Virus record (IMG/VR): IMGVR_UViG_3300042895_001352
Span: 1 to 39,247 of that record
Direction: 5' to 3' (one strand)
DNA from: a virus
DNA: 39,247 nucleotides
Shown here: positions 9,887 to 18,883 of the stretch, piece after piece
Position numbering within the stretch: position 1 is the first letter of the stretch
Layout: every line of letters begins with the position of its first letter
Made by a program: the position numbers and the translations under genes
Notes under the pieces: model-generated
The model's input: only the letters and a program-made list of their open reading frames with translations
Told to the model about the DNA's origin: nothing
The model's database searches: none

Positions 9887-10016
9887 AAGAGTTACTTGTT
9901 CTCTTTACACAAAAACAAAGAAACTTCGAGTAGATTCTTAGTTTCATAAACTTTAAAGAAAGGGAGGTGTTCCAAAATCTAAGAAAGGTATTCCGAGAGG
10001 AATACCTTTTCTTTTA
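9887..10016 (+). ncRNA. Putative small RNA complementary to 16S rRNA 3' end
   Basis: About 130 bases between two genes with no reading frame. At 9963-9974 it contains GGAGGTGTTCCA, a 12-base complement of TGGAACACCTCC, the Bacteroidota form of the 16S rRNA 3' end that includes the anti-Shine-Dalgarno. With G9962 bulged, AGAAA at 9957-9961 continues the pairing to the last 16S nucleotides (TTTCT). The site lies in the loop of a possible 7-bp stem, TTCTTAG at 9935-9941 with CTAAGAA at 9979-9985. A strong intrinsic terminator follows at once. No start codon lies downstream at usable distance, so it is not an ordinary ribosome binding site. The 5' end is a guess from the TATTTATG motif. It could bind or sequester 16S tails, compete with Shine-Dalgarno mRNAs, or act as a 30S decoy; this is inference. 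Confidence 0.5.
9984..10016 (+). terminator. Strong intrinsic terminator
   Basis: Perfect 11-bp stem AAAGGTATTCC / GGAATACCTTT around a GAGA tetraloop, followed by TCTTTTATT. It ends the putative small RNA and isolates the upstream virion gene from the tail-fibre region. Confidence 0.9.
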
Positions 10017-10022
10017 TTACGG

Positions 10023-10030
10023 TATTTATA
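10023..10030 (+). promoter_or_regulatory. TATTTATA motif before 10035 gene
   Basis: Exact TATTTATA, directly after the terminator and ending 4 bases before the ATG at 10035. Confidence 0.6.
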
Positions 10031-10034
10031 TTAT

Positions 10035-10820
10035 ATGGAATTCAATATTAGAAAAGGAGCAACACTACCATTTATTGAGGTTAATTTAATTAAGGACGGA
10101 AGAACTGACTATAATTATGTCGGAACGAACCTTAGTGGTAATACCATTTATTTCTACATGAAAAATGTGGAAACAGGATTTTATAAAATTTCAAATTCAA
10201 TTGCAACTTTTTCAACAATCGATAATACAATATATTACCAATTTACAAAAAAAAATACTAATACTGTTGGTAGGTATGAAGGTGGATTTAAAATATATTC
10301 AGATCAGGGGTTAATTGATATACCGTTAAGAAATAAAATATTTATAAACGTTTTAGAGTCGATCAGTAATGTGGATTTTTGTTGTGGAAAAAATAAAAAT
10401 GAGACGCCAATTATAACGCCCACTCCGACACCAACACCAACACCTACTCCGACACCAACACCAACACCTACTCCGACACCAACACCGATAAATGATACTG
10501 CATATTTTTGGGCTAGTTATAATCTTATTCCTCCTTATGATAATAATACCGTTGTTAGTATTAATACGGTAGCAAACGCCACGGATGCGGAAAATTTAAT
10601 ATGTAGTTTTCTTCCTAGTGGTCCTTATTGGTACGGGTATTATATAAATGTGAGTACACCAATAAGTCTCGGATTTCTATTTCCTTATGGTGGTAGTGCG
10701 AATTTCATCTTGACATATAATGGAACCTCACCAATTGATTTTAATTATAATACATATTGGGTTGTTACTGATATTAATGGTTATGTTATTGAATACACCT
10801 TGCTAAACTACCCATGTTAA
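10035..10820 (+). CDS. Baseplate/tail protein with BppU-like N-terminus and PT linker
   Basis: 261 aa. Residues 1-120 resemble the N-terminal Ig-like domain of BppU-type upper baseplate proteins: an opening I-x-K-G-x-x-L-P strand, GNTIYFYMKN, and a strand ending in YEGGFKIYSDQG. A Cys pair (DFCCGK) ends the domain. A rigid (TP)n linker of about 12 repeats follows, then a C-terminal beta domain of roughly 110 residues rich in Tyr, Trp and Asn (YWYGYYINVSTP) ending in Cys. This layout of anchor, linker and tip fits a receptor-facing tail protein, and the long fibre gene follows. The family assignment of the N-terminus is tentative. Confidence 0.6.
   Translation: MEFNIRKGATLPFIEVNLIKDGRTDYNYVGTNLSGNTIYFYMKNVETGFYKISNSIATFSTIDNTIYYQFTKKNTNTVGRYEGGFKIYSDQGLIDIPLRNKIFINVLESISNVDFCCGKNKNETPIITPTPTPTPTPTPTPTPTPTPTPTPINDTAYFWASYNLIPPYDNNTVVSINTVANATDAENLICSFLPSGPYWYGYYINVSTPISLGFLFPYGGSANFILTYNGTSPIDFNYNTYWVVTDINGYVIEYTLLNYPC
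10425..10486 (+). repeat. 24-base tandem repeat coding TP linker
   Basis: Two full copies and a partial third of CCGACACCAACACCAACACC plus TACT, in frame, coding Thr-Pro dipeptides. Copy number could vary by slippage and change linker length. Confidence 0.9.
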
Positions 10821-10857
10821 TAGTTATCGTATTTTTGTTTTAAATAGGGTAATGTAA

Positions 10858-10865
10858 TATTTATA
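10858..10865 (+). promoter_or_regulatory. TATTTATA motif before fibre operon
   Basis: Exact TATTTATA, 12 bases before the ATG of the 1600-aa fibre gene. No terminator separates it from 10035-10820, so read-through is possible. Confidence 0.55.
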
Positions 10866-10877
10866 AAATAAAGTTCA

Positions 10878-13800
10878 ATGGCTAATAAAAAAATATCCGA
10901 ATTACCATATATTGACGGTGGGAAAATATCAGGAAACACTTTAGTTCCTTTGGTTACTTATTATAGTGCCACGACAGGCGATACTGTACACACATATATA
11001 ACAGATTTACAAGATTATTTAATTTCAGGATTAACAGGAAGTACTCTTGTTGGTGACTTTTTACCATTAAGTGGTGGTACAGTAACGGGAGGAACAATAT
11101 TTCAAAGCGGATTAACAGCAAATACAGTATCGGCAACAACATATTTGAATTTACCGCAATTTAGTGGAGGATCAGGAAACTGTATTACCGACTTATATAC
11201 TTCAAATATACATTCATGCTCACCATTAAACATAAACCCTTTAGATGAGGGTGATGTTTATTTTGGATCAACAAGCGGTATTACTGTTGATGTTATTAAT
11301 GGTAGAATTGGTATTGGATCATCATCGCCAGGCGCAAAACTTGATGTGAGGGCAACTGGCTCGTCATCTTCACATGTTGTATTTAGAATTAGAAATAGTG
11401 GTGACACCGCCGATTTAATATCATTTAGAGGGGATGGTTCAGAATGGGTACAATCGGTTCCGTTTAGACACGCGGCACTTTTAACAGGTACAAACAACAC
11501 AACACAAGGTTTGTTTTTAGGATACAATGTTGCTAGTTTATCAACAACAAGTACAAATGCTGTAATTATTGGTAGAGGATCTGGTGCTATATTACAAGGA
11601 AATGGTAACACAATTATTGGTGATGGTTTTTCACACGGAACTTTTAGTAATTCTATTGGATTAGGTAGAGGTGTTTTTGTGAACGGATCGAATCAATTTG
11701 TGTCGGGTAGTGAATTATACCCAACAAACACATGGCTTGTTTCGACTGGAGGTGAAGTAATTAGTGCATCTAATTTAAGAGGTCTTGATTTTAAAGTTTC
11801 AGGAATGGCTGCCGGAGCATCAAATATAAGTGCCCAACCTTATCCCGTAAGATTTTACTCACCAAATGGGAATGGTTCAGGTTTAGGTAGTGACATTCAA
11901 TTTCATGTCGCACCAAGTAACACAGGTGGGTCGGCATTTACTAAGAATGTGTTTAGTGAAATGTTTACCATAAGAGGTGAATCTGATGGGTTAAATCATT
12001 ACCAGTTATCAACACCAAGAATACCTTCTTCGGGTTTAACGGATGGGTATATTCAATATTCTAACGATATCACTGCAGGAAACGCTGCACCACATTTCAG
12101 AACTGAAGCTGGAAATATTGTAAAATTATACACACATTCGGCAGTTACAACAACACAAGGAATCGCAAACGCATTAACAACTTTAGGGTTATTATCAGCA
12201 TCAACAATCGCAACATCATCAGTAAGTGGGGATTTTTTACCATTAAGTGGTGGAACTGTATCAGGATCAACCAATTTTACAAACGGATTAACGGCAAATA
12301 CTATATCAGCAACAACATATTTAGGTAATATTATCACATCAATTTCAACAGTTAGCGGTTTATCGGCTAACACCACAACCGGTAATATTCTAATAACAAA
12401 CACCTCCCCTGATCAAACTGTAACTATAAGTGGTGGTACAGGGATTACAACTGGTGGGACTTATCCGAATTTTACGTTAGTTAATTCTGCTCCTGATCAA
12501 ACTGTAACGTTAAGTGGAGGAACGGGAATAACAACTGGCGGAACATATCCTAACTTTACAATTACTAACTCAGCACCCGATCAAACAGTCACATTAAGTG
12601 AAGGGACAAATATTAGTGTAACGGGAACTTACCCTAACTTTACATTAGATGTTACAGGTTTAACTGATAATGACGTATTTATTACAGGTTTCACTTATGA
12701 TGATAATAATAAATTTACAATAAGTAAAAATTCAGGTTCTTCATTAAACGCAACATTTAACTTAGTTTCAGGTCTAACAGTTAATGGTAATTTATCGGTA
12801 ACAGGTAGTACTAATTTATATGATTTATCGGCAACTACAATTTCAGCAACAACATATCAAAATTTACCATTATCCGCGTTAACATACGTAAGTGGAGGAA
12901 CATATTCTGCTGGAACTATTACATTTACAAATACAAGTGGAAGTACTTTTCAAGTAACAGGTTTAACAACCGGTTCTACATCAACCGTAGGTGGTGAGTA
13001 TCTACCATTAAGTGGTGGGACGGTGACTGGAAACACTATATTTACAAGTGGTTTAACCGCAAGTACCTTAACCGTAACAGGGTTAACACAAACAAGTGGT
13101 ATTACATCAACGGGAGGTATAATATTTCCACATAAAACTATCACCGCTAATTATACCGCAACAACAAGTGATTATTTTATAAACATCACTGGAGGTACAT
13201 TTGATGTAACATTACAATCTGCGGTTGGTGTTGAGGGTAAATTATTAGTAGTTAAAAATGAAGGTGTTGGTATTATAAATGTTTTGTCGGTTTCAGGTCA
13301 AACGATCGACGATAGAACTGACGTGTTACTGACCAAAGGAAACTCTTTACAAATAGTCAGTGATGGTAAAAATTGGGTTATTTTAGGGTATAATATAAGT
13401 TCAACTCAGGCAAATACGGGAGTTATCCAATTTAGTGGGTTATCAATCGCATCACCCACCACGTTTACGGTTAGTCCAGCTAAAGGGTTTATAGTTGATG
13501 ATACAACAAATCCTGTTATTCCATTCTTAACCTATGTTGATTACACCGGTGGTACTCATACCGCAACATATGTCACTACCACAACTGAAACTTGGGTATA
13601 TCTTACAAGTGTCGGCACCATTAGTCAATCAAATATTGAGTTAACTGAACAACAGAGAAGAGAAAATATATTTTTAGGTAAATTAGGACATGCAAATAAA
13701 ACAAATATTATTAATGCGTTTAGTCAACCTGATTTTGTGTTATCACCTTTATCACAATTACGTGATATGTTTAATCCTATTGGTTTTATAAATGGAGGGA

Positions 13801-15680
13801 TATACGCATCCCCCAATGGTGTTAATTTAAGTTTTAATACAAGTGCCGGATATCTTTATGGTTTAGGTATTAATTTTGTTAATGATACGTTAAATCCTAA
13901 CTCATTATATGTGTCAGGAACCACCCCTTGTACTTTTCAATATAGAACACAAACAGGCGGTACCGCATCAAATACAACATCTATTGACCCTACTAAATGG
14001 GATGTTGGTGGAGTTGTTACGCTAATTTCAGGTACAAAAGCAACCAACCAAAGAATTTATTTGGTTCAAAACGGTACATTTAGAGTTCAATATGGTCAAA
14101 CAGAATATAATCAGTTAAGTGCGGCAATTGAAGGTATTGCAACAGAACAATTTAACACATTTAGTAATTTTACAAATAATGGAATTTTAATTGGTGTATT
14201 ATCTGTTTTGAGTACCGCAACTGATTTAAGTGACACTTCTAAAGCACGATTCTTTTTCACGTCAAAATTTGGTGAGACTGTTGGGGCTGCTGGAGGAATT
14301 TCAACAACAACACTACAACAAGCGTATAATAACTCAACAACACCCGAAATAACCACTAATTCCACATTAGGACCGTTAAGTGTTAAAAATGGTGCTGGAA
14401 CCTTAGATAACGTCACAAACGTTTTTGAGGGCGTAAATTCAGGAGGAACGACAACATCATATGTCCGTGCTGATGGTTTTATTAGTGGTAATTCGTTAAA
14501 TGCGCCTAATTTAATTATTTCAGGTGGAACACAATCAATATTCTCGGGTAATAGTTCTTCAGATTTAGTAAGAATAACACAAACAGGGGTAGGAAACTCC
14601 TTTGTGGTTGATGATTCTACAAACCCAGACTCAACACCATTTGTTATAAATTCTGGTGGTAGTGTTTCAATAGGAACCACAAGTGTATTTTCAGTTGGTG
14701 GTGGATCAGAAACTAAATTAAACATATCAACAGGATCATCTGGAGTCGCAACAACAGGTCTATCCGTATCAACACCTGTAATAATTGAGTCAACGGTTGG
14801 TACAAGTATTGGTTTATTTAATCCAGATGTTGCAAATTCACAAATGTATTTTGGTACACCATCAGATGCGTTTGGCGCATTTTTAAGGTGGGATTACACA
14901 AATAGAAATTTAATTTTATCAACCGCAAATGGTACTGGTAAGTTAATTTTCCAAACGGCCAACTCTGTTGAAGCGGCAAGAATAGATCAAAGTGGTAATA
15001 TGGGTATTGGTCTTACAGGAGCAACACAAAAATTTGAGGTTAGTGGTAATTCTGTATTAAATGGGTCTGTAACTGCAGGAACTACTAATATAAATGGTAA
15101 TTTAACGGTTACAGGTAATACGAATGTAAGGGCATTTACCGGAACGACGGGTTACATTTCAGGGTCAGGACAAAACATATTAACAGTTATCGGATCAGGA
15201 AATTCAACTACTTCACCATTATTTACAGTTCAAGGATCAAGTGGTGAGTTATTTAGTGTAAACGACAGTTTGGTTGGTTCATTATTTAGTGTGAATGATA
15301 TATCAGGATTACCGATTTTAGAGGTATTTTCTGATAACACAACATTGATGGGTTCGTATCAGGCACCATCATTAAATACAACAACAAGGGTAACTTTAAC
15401 TGCTGGAACAAATACCGTTTATTCAATTCCAACAAGTGCGTACACAGGGGCATTTATTGATTACACGTTAGTTAGTACGGGAACGACGGGAGCAAGAGCT
15501 GGAAATATTATGACAATATGGAGTGGATCAACGGCACAATACACAGAAACATCAACAAACGATATTGGTAATACTACTGGTGTAACATTCTCAGTTGCGG
15601 TATCAGGGAATAATGCAGTTCTTAGTAGTTCAGCAACGACCACCGGATGGACATTAAAGACAATTGTGAGGAGCATATAA
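10878..15680 (+). CDS. Long tail fibre protein
   Basis: 1600 aa, rich in Gly, Ser, Thr and Asn, with almost no Cys. The N-terminus (KKISELPYIDG...TLVPL) is the common anchor of fibres of this type. LPLSGGTVTG-type motifs, each leading into a (N/S)GLTAxT strand, occur three times (residues about 61, 455 and 713), and a 28-residue repeat beginning PDQTVT occurs three times in tandem near residues 511-594. Such repeats usually form trimeric beta structures. Other segments look like head-domain-type beta repeats (GRIGIGSSSPGAKLDV, MGIGLTGATQKFEVSG), which recur in fibres with or without a C-terminal S74 chaperone; no S74 catalytic motif is evident here. The stop codon touches the next start, linking it to the LamG genes that may form the tip. 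Confidence 0.85.
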   Translation: MANKKISELPYIDGGKISGNTLVPLVTYYSATTGDTVHTYITDLQDYLISGLTGSTLVGDFLPLSGGTVTGGTIFQSGLTANTVSATTYLNLPQFSGGSGNCITDLYTSNIHSCSPLNINPLDEGDVYFGSTSGITVDVINGRIGIGSSSPGAKLDVRATGSSSSHVVFRIRNSGDTADLISFRGDGSEWVQSVPFRHAALLTGTNNTTQGLFLGYNVASLSTTSTNAVIIGRGSGAILQGNGNTIIGDGFSHGTFSNSIGLGRGVFVNGSNQFVSGSELYPTNTWLVSTGGEVISASNLRGLDFKVSGMAAGASNISAQPYPVRFYSPNGNGSGLGSDIQFHVAPSNTGGSAFTKNVFSEMFTIRGESDGLNHYQLSTPRIPSSGLTDGYIQYSNDITAGNAAPHFRTEAGNIVKLYTHSAVTTTQGIANALTTLGLLSASTIATSSVSGDFLPLSGGTVSGSTNFTNGLTANTISATTYLGNIITSISTVSGLSANTTTGNILITNTSPDQTVTISGGTGITTGGTYPNFTLVNSAPDQTVTLSGGTGITTGGTYPNFTITNSAPDQTVTLSEGTNISVTGTYPNFTLDVTGLTDNDVFITGFTYDDNNKFTISKNSGSSLNATFNLVSGLTVNGNLSVTGSTNLYDLSATTISATTYQNLPLSALTYVSGGTYSAGTITFTNTSGSTFQVTGLTTGSTSTVGGEYLPLSGGTVTGNTIFTSGLTASTLTVTGLTQTSGITSTGGIIFPHKTITANYTATTSDYFINITGGTFDVTLQSAVGVEGKLLVVKNEGVGIINVLSVSGQTIDDRTDVLLTKGNSLQIVSDGKNWVILGYNISSTQANTGVIQFSGLSIASPTTFTVSPAKGFIVDDTTNPVIPFLTYVDYTGGTHTATYVTTTTETWVYLTSVGTISQSNIELTEQQRRENIFLGKLGHANKTNIINAFSQPDFVLSPLSQLRDMFNPIGFINGGIYASPNGVNLSFNTSAGYLYGLGINFVNDTLNPNSLYVSGTTPCTFQYRTQTGGTASNTTSIDPTKWDVGGVVTLISGTKATNQRIYLVQNGTFRVQYGQTEYNQLSAAIEGIATEQFNTFSNFTNNGILIGVLSVLSTATDLSDTSKARFFFTSKFGETVGAAGGISTTTLQQAYNNSTTPEITTNSTLGPLSVKNGAGTLDNVTNVFEGVNSGGTTTSYVRADGFISGNSLNAPNLIISGGTQSIFSGNSSSDLVRITQTGVGNSFVVDDSTNPDSTPFVINSGGSVSIGTTSVFSVGGGSETKLNISTGSSGVATTGLSVSTPVIIESTVGTSIGLFNPDVANSQMYFGTPSDAFGAFLRWDYTNRNLILSTANGTGKLIFQTANSVEAARIDQSGNMGIGLTGATQKFEVSGNSVLNGSVTAGTTNINGNLTVTGNTNVRAFTGTTGYISGSGQNILTVIGSGNSTTSPLFTVQGSSGELFSVNDSLVGSLFSVNDISGLPILEVFSDNTTLMGSYQAPSLNTTTRVTLTAGTNTVYSIPTSAYTGAFIDYTLVSTGTTGARAGNIMTIWSGSTAQYTETSTNDIGNTTGVTFSVAVSGNNAVLSSSATTTGWTLKTIVRSI
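12408..12659 (+). repeat. 84-base tandem repeats in fibre gene
   Basis: Three in-frame copies of an 84-base unit (28 residues, PDQTVT...GTYPNFT). Copies 1 and 2 are close; copy 3 has diverged (LSEGTNISVTGTYPNFT). They suggest recent duplication in the fibre shaft. Confidence 0.85.
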
Positions 15681-16436
15681 ATGAGTTTCAATTATTCACC
15701 AAATTTAGTAACAGATGGATTAATTTTATGTTATGATCCGGCCAATACAAAATCATTTGTAAGTGGATCGACATCTCTTTTTGATTTAACTTCAAGTAAA
15801 TATGACGCAACATTAATAAATGGTCCGGTTTATAGTGGTACAGCAATGGGGTCAATCTCTTTAGATTTAACGGACGATAGAATTAACATACCTAGTTTGG
15901 GTAATCAAACTGACGGCACAGTAAGTGTATGGCTTAGAAATAATAATGAAATTCAAACAGGAACAACAGAAGCACCAATTTTTGAATTAACTTCTGGAAC
16001 AACAATACTAAATAATTCATTTACATTAGTGTTTGGTAATATCGCATTAGCAACAAATAGGGTTGAGTTATTTTCAATCTACTTACGTTCTGACATAACG
16101 TACCCAAATGGAGGTCTTGGTAATTATATCGCATCGGACTTACCAATAACGGGTTCAACAATACCTGTTGGTTGGCACAATATTGTTGTTTCAAGAGACT
16201 CATCAGGAACAAGAGTTTATTTTGATAACGTACTTTTAGGGTCACCGAGTCAAGGAAATAACATAACGACAATCACAACAACTCAAGTCCCTTTTAGTGT
16301 ATCAGGTTGGAATAATAATAAATTTGGGAGGACCTTAAACGGGTTAGTTTCCCATTTTAGTGTATATAATAGAGGTCTAACAACACAAGAAGTTAATATA
16401 AACTACAATACACTTAAAAAAAGATTCGGATTATAA
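15681..16436 (+). CDS. LamG/concanavalin A-like lectin tail protein 1
   Basis: 251 aa, starting directly after the fibre stop codon. It shows the LamG_3 pattern: LVTDGLILCYDPANTKSF, a DLTSSKYDATLINGP strand, SISLDLTDDRINIP, a central beta sandwich with GWHNIVVSRDSSGTRVYFDN, and a closing FSVYNRGLTTQEVNINYN. These folds bind sugars, so binding of a surface glycan on the host is the likely role. The two following LamG genes are paralogues, suggesting a set of tip or accessory adhesins. It shares the fibre transcript. Confidence 0.8.
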   Translation: MSFNYSPNLVTDGLILCYDPANTKSFVSGSTSLFDLTSSKYDATLINGPVYSGTAMGSISLDLTDDRINIPSLGNQTDGTVSVWLRNNNEIQTGTTEAPIFELTSGTTILNNSFTLVFGNIALATNRVELFSIYLRSDITYPNGGLGNYIASDLPITGSTIPVGWHNIVVSRDSSGTRVYFDNVLLGSPSQGNNITTITTTQVPFSVSGWNNNKFGRTLNGLVSHFSVYNRGLTTQEVNINYNTLKKRFGL

Positions 16437-17107
16437 TGGCAGGAAGAATATCATATTACGGAAACATAGTAAAAAATGGTTTAGTACTAGATTTAGATGC
16501 GGCAAAACGAGATTCATATCCCGGAACAGGAGCGGCATGGAACGATATAAGTGGAAGTGTGAATAACAAAACATTAATAAATGGCCCGACATTTTCAAGC
16601 ACAAACGGAGGGTCAATATTATTTGACGGGACCAATGATTATTTATCTAACAATTCATACAATCCATTTGTAGTTGGGTCGATGACTTATGAAATTGTAT
16701 TTAAAGCAAATTCTAATCCAATTAATGGTCCGTTAGGTTCTTCAGATATTGTAAATACAACACCTTATTTTTATTTAGATTATGGAGGTGGGAATATCAG
16801 AACATATCATTTTGCCAGTTCTCCTCAATATTTTACAGTGCAATCCTTATCTGTCGGCACAATTAATCATTTTGTGTGCACAAGAAACGGATTAACTGAA
16901 AGTAATTACGTTAACGGTACCGGTACATTAGGTAGGACTTTATTTAGCTCTGCGGGAAATTCAAATGGTTTTGGGGGTGTGGGTGGATTTTCAGCATTAT
17001 CTTTATATTTTAACTGTAATATATATTTAATTAGAATCTACAACCGAGCATTATCCGCATCAGAGGTCCTACAAAACTATAATGCAACAAAAGGAAGATA
17101 TTTATAA
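16436..17107 (+). CDS. LamG-like lectin tail protein 2
   Basis: 223 aa, with its start overlapping the preceding stop (TAATG). It has the same order of motifs as its neighbours: NGLVLDLDAAKRDSYPGTG, WNDISGSVNNKTLINGPTF, GGSILFDGTNDYL, HFVCTRNGL...YVNGT and a terminal IRIYNRALSASEVLQNYNA. That C-terminal string is almost identical in the 17373 gene. It is probably a receptor-binding or decorating tail protein. The TATTTATA motif for the next gene overlaps its last codons. Confidence 0.8.
   Translation: MAGRISYYGNIVKNGLVLDLDAAKRDSYPGTGAAWNDISGSVNNKTLINGPTFSSTNGGSILFDGTNDYLSNNSYNPFVVGSMTYEIVFKANSNPINGPLGSSDIVNTTPYFYLDYGGGNIRTYHFASSPQYFTVQSLSVGTINHFVCTRNGLTESNYVNGTGTLGRTLFSSAGNSNGFGGVGGFSALSLYFNCNIYLIRIYNRALSASEVLQNYNATKGRYL
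17099..17106 (+). promoter_or_regulatory. TATTTATA motif before 17110 gene
   Basis: Exact TATTTATA inside the final codons of the upstream lectin gene, 3 bases before the ATG at 17110. Confidence 0.5.
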
Positions 17108-17109
17108 TT

Positions 17110-17376
17110 ATGGAAACACAAGAATACCCAAACAGAGAATTTATGATATTCAACGTATCAGAATTAAACACAATAGACTTTACACAAGTCTTAGAGACCT
17201 CAATTGATACTGTTAGAAGATCTGTTGACGGAACAAAGACATTTGTAAAATGGGATGGAAATACAATACCGTCAAGTGTTGATAATTTAACAACAAAGGA
17301 AGGTCCTTATACGTATGATGAAATATTAACAATATTGGGTGGTCCTGAATGGACTTCAAATGATGAATTAGTATGA
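17110..17376 (+). CDS. Small tail-module protein of unknown function
   Basis: 88 aa, between two LamG genes. It contains MIFNVSELNTIDF, a segment on the theme TSIDTVRRSVDGTKTFVKW, and a YTYDEILTILGGPEWT ending. Its stop overlaps the next start (ATGA), so it is made together with the third lectin. Small proteins of this kind in fibre clusters may aid assembly or join fibre parts, but I do not recognise a named family. No membrane segment. Confidence 0.7.
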   Translation: METQEYPNREFMIFNVSELNTIDFTQVLETSIDTVRRSVDGTKTFVKWDGNTIPSSVDNLTTKEGPYTYDEILTILGGPEWTSNDELV

Positions 17377-18077
17377 GTACTGTAGGTGGTGGTGTTAATA
17401 TTGTAACTAATGGTCTTGTATTATATTTGGACGCATCAAACACTAAATCCTATGTTAGTGGATCAACCACTTGGAATGATGTTAGTAGAAGTGGGAATAA
17501 TGGAACGTTAACAAACGGACCGACGTTTAATTCTGAGAATGGTGGGAGTATTGTGTTTGATGGATCAAATGATTTAGTTGAAATAACAAACTCAACCTCA
17601 TTAACTTCTTTTACTATATCAATGTGGTTTAAAATGACGGGCCCCGGTAGTACCGGAGGTGCTTCAAATACTACTTATAATTCTTTATTTGGGATTAATA
17701 GTGGACTTAGACGAATACTTGTTGCAACATCTGCAAATACTGGAGTTGAAGAAGGAAGAATCTTAGTACAAATGGGTGGATCAAATTATTTTAGTTCATC
17801 ATCCACGGCTACAGTAACAAATCGTTGGAATAATGTTGTTTATACTTGGCAAGCAAATACTGCAACCATTTATATAAATGGAATTGCTGAAACGACTCAA
17901 ACAAATAGTAGTGTTACATTTCCTGCCGCTAATTTATTTTTAGGTGCGTATAGTAATCCGGTGGTAGCGTATGCAATGAAAGGTAATATTTCTCAAACTT
18001 CTATATACAATAGAGTCCTTACATCGTCAGAGGTACTACAAAACTATAACGCAACTAAATCACGTTTTGGTCTTTAA
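17373..18077 (+). CDS. LamG-like lectin tail protein 3
   Basis: 234 aa, overlapping the previous gene by 4 bases. Motifs: NGLVLYLDASNTKSYVSGST, WNDVSRSGNNGTLTNGPTF, GGSIVFDGSNDLVEI, FTISMWFKM, RWNNVVYTWQANTATIYING, and SIYNRVLTSSEVLQNYNA at the end. It is closest to the 16436 protein, with nearly the same C-terminal 25 residues at both protein and DNA level. It probably has the same role, with the divergent middle setting ligand choice. Confidence 0.8.
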   Translation: MSTVGGGVNIVTNGLVLYLDASNTKSYVSGSTTWNDVSRSGNNGTLTNGPTFNSENGGSIVFDGSNDLVEITNSTSLTSFTISMWFKMTGPGSTGGASNTTYNSLFGINSGLRRILVATSANTGVEEGRILVQMGGSNYFSSSSTATVTNRWNNVVYTWQANTATIYINGIAETTQTNSSVTFPAANLFLGAYSNPVVAYAMKGNISQTSIYNRVLTSSEVLQNYNATKSRFGL

Positions 18078-18079
18078 TA

Positions 18080-18087
18080 TATTTATA
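18080..18087 (+). promoter_or_regulatory. TATTTATA motif before 18092 gene
   Basis: Exact TATTTATA, 4 bases before the ATG at 18092. Confidence 0.6.
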
Positions 18088-18091
18088 TGAT

Positions 18092-18883
18092 ATGGCAAAT
18101 GAGTTAAACATAAAAAACGGATTTATATCCAAAGGAAATTCCACAGTGGATGGGATAATTAGTGGGACAACATTTAAGAACGACACCATAGACACGTCAG
18201 CAAGAAATTTATTTGCATCAGATTTAACACCAACCATTGATTGGGAATCTTGTTTATTGGCTGGTTTAGGTGGTTCTTCATCATTTGATTGGAACCAAAG
18301 ATTAATGTACGATACTGGGCCTAATTTAGTGATTGATTGGCAAAATCTAATATTGTACGACGGAGCAACCAACGTTGTTTTGGATTGGCAAAATAAAATA
18401 ATGACTGGTATGACAAACATACAGTCATCTACAATTTCCGCAACATCTTTAAATTTAAGCGGATCACAAATAGACTCCGCTTGGACATCTTATGTTCCGG
18501 TTTGGACTGCCGCGTCTGTTAATCCTGTAATTAATAATGGGACAATAGAAGGGTACTATAAACTAATCGGTAAAACTTGTTTTGTAAGAGGTAATATTGC
18601 GATGGGTAGTACGACAACATTTGGTACTGGTGAGTGGTACGTGTCAATGCCGTTTACTGCTGCTAATGCGGATGCAATATTAATGACTGCGACTTTATTG
18701 GATAATGGATCTGCTTGGTATAATGCAACTATGGTAGGGGGTAGAGCTGGATTCAATAATAAAGCTCCCTTACAATATGTAAATTTTACAAATGGAACTG
18801 CAAGTGATGTAAACGCAACTCAACCATTTACTTGGGCAAGTACTGATAGATTTATTTGGAACGGATCATACGAAATTGCTTAA
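18092..18883 (+). CDS. Tail fibre / receptor-binding tip protein
   Basis: 263 aa. The N-terminus (ANELNIKNGFISKGNSTVDG) is a typical fibre anchor strand. Residues 45-110 hold a repeated short motif, (I/F/V/L)DW(E/N/Q)..L(L/M/I)..., seen as TIDWESCLLAG, SFDWNQRLMYD, VIDWQNLILYD and VLDWQNKIMTG, a beta-helical repeat. After NIQSSTISATSLNLSGS there is a compact C-terminal domain (residues about 130-263) with IEGYYKLIGKTCFVRGNIAMG, which resembles the tip domains of phage fibres that measure YxxxG..V strands. It is the last tail gene before the convergent DNA glycosylase, whose 3' end overlaps it by 18 bases. Confidence 0.7.
   Translation: MANELNIKNGFISKGNSTVDGIISGTTFKNDTIDTSARNLFASDLTPTIDWESCLLAGLGGSSSFDWNQRLMYDTGPNLVIDWQNLILYDGATNVVLDWQNKIMTGMTNIQSSTISATSLNLSGSQIDSAWTSYVPVWTAASVNPVINNGTIEGYYKLIGKTCFVRGNIAMGSTTTFGTGEWYVSMPFTAANADAILMTATLLDNGSAWYNATMVGGRAGFNNKAPLQYVNFTNGTASDVNATQPFTWASTDRFIWNGSYEIA

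Noticed and set aside
9958-9975. Strong Shine-Dalgarno for a hidden short gene
   Set aside because: No ATG, GTG or TTG with a following open frame lies 4-15 bases downstream, and the terminator begins almost at once.
10425-10486. CRISPR-like repeat
   Set aside because: Continuous in-frame TP-coding tandem repeat with no spacers.
14111-14725. 204-aa minus-strand open frame in the fibre gene
   Set aside because: Antisense shadow: Val/Pro-rich translation arising from the Thr/Asn/Gly codons of the fibre.
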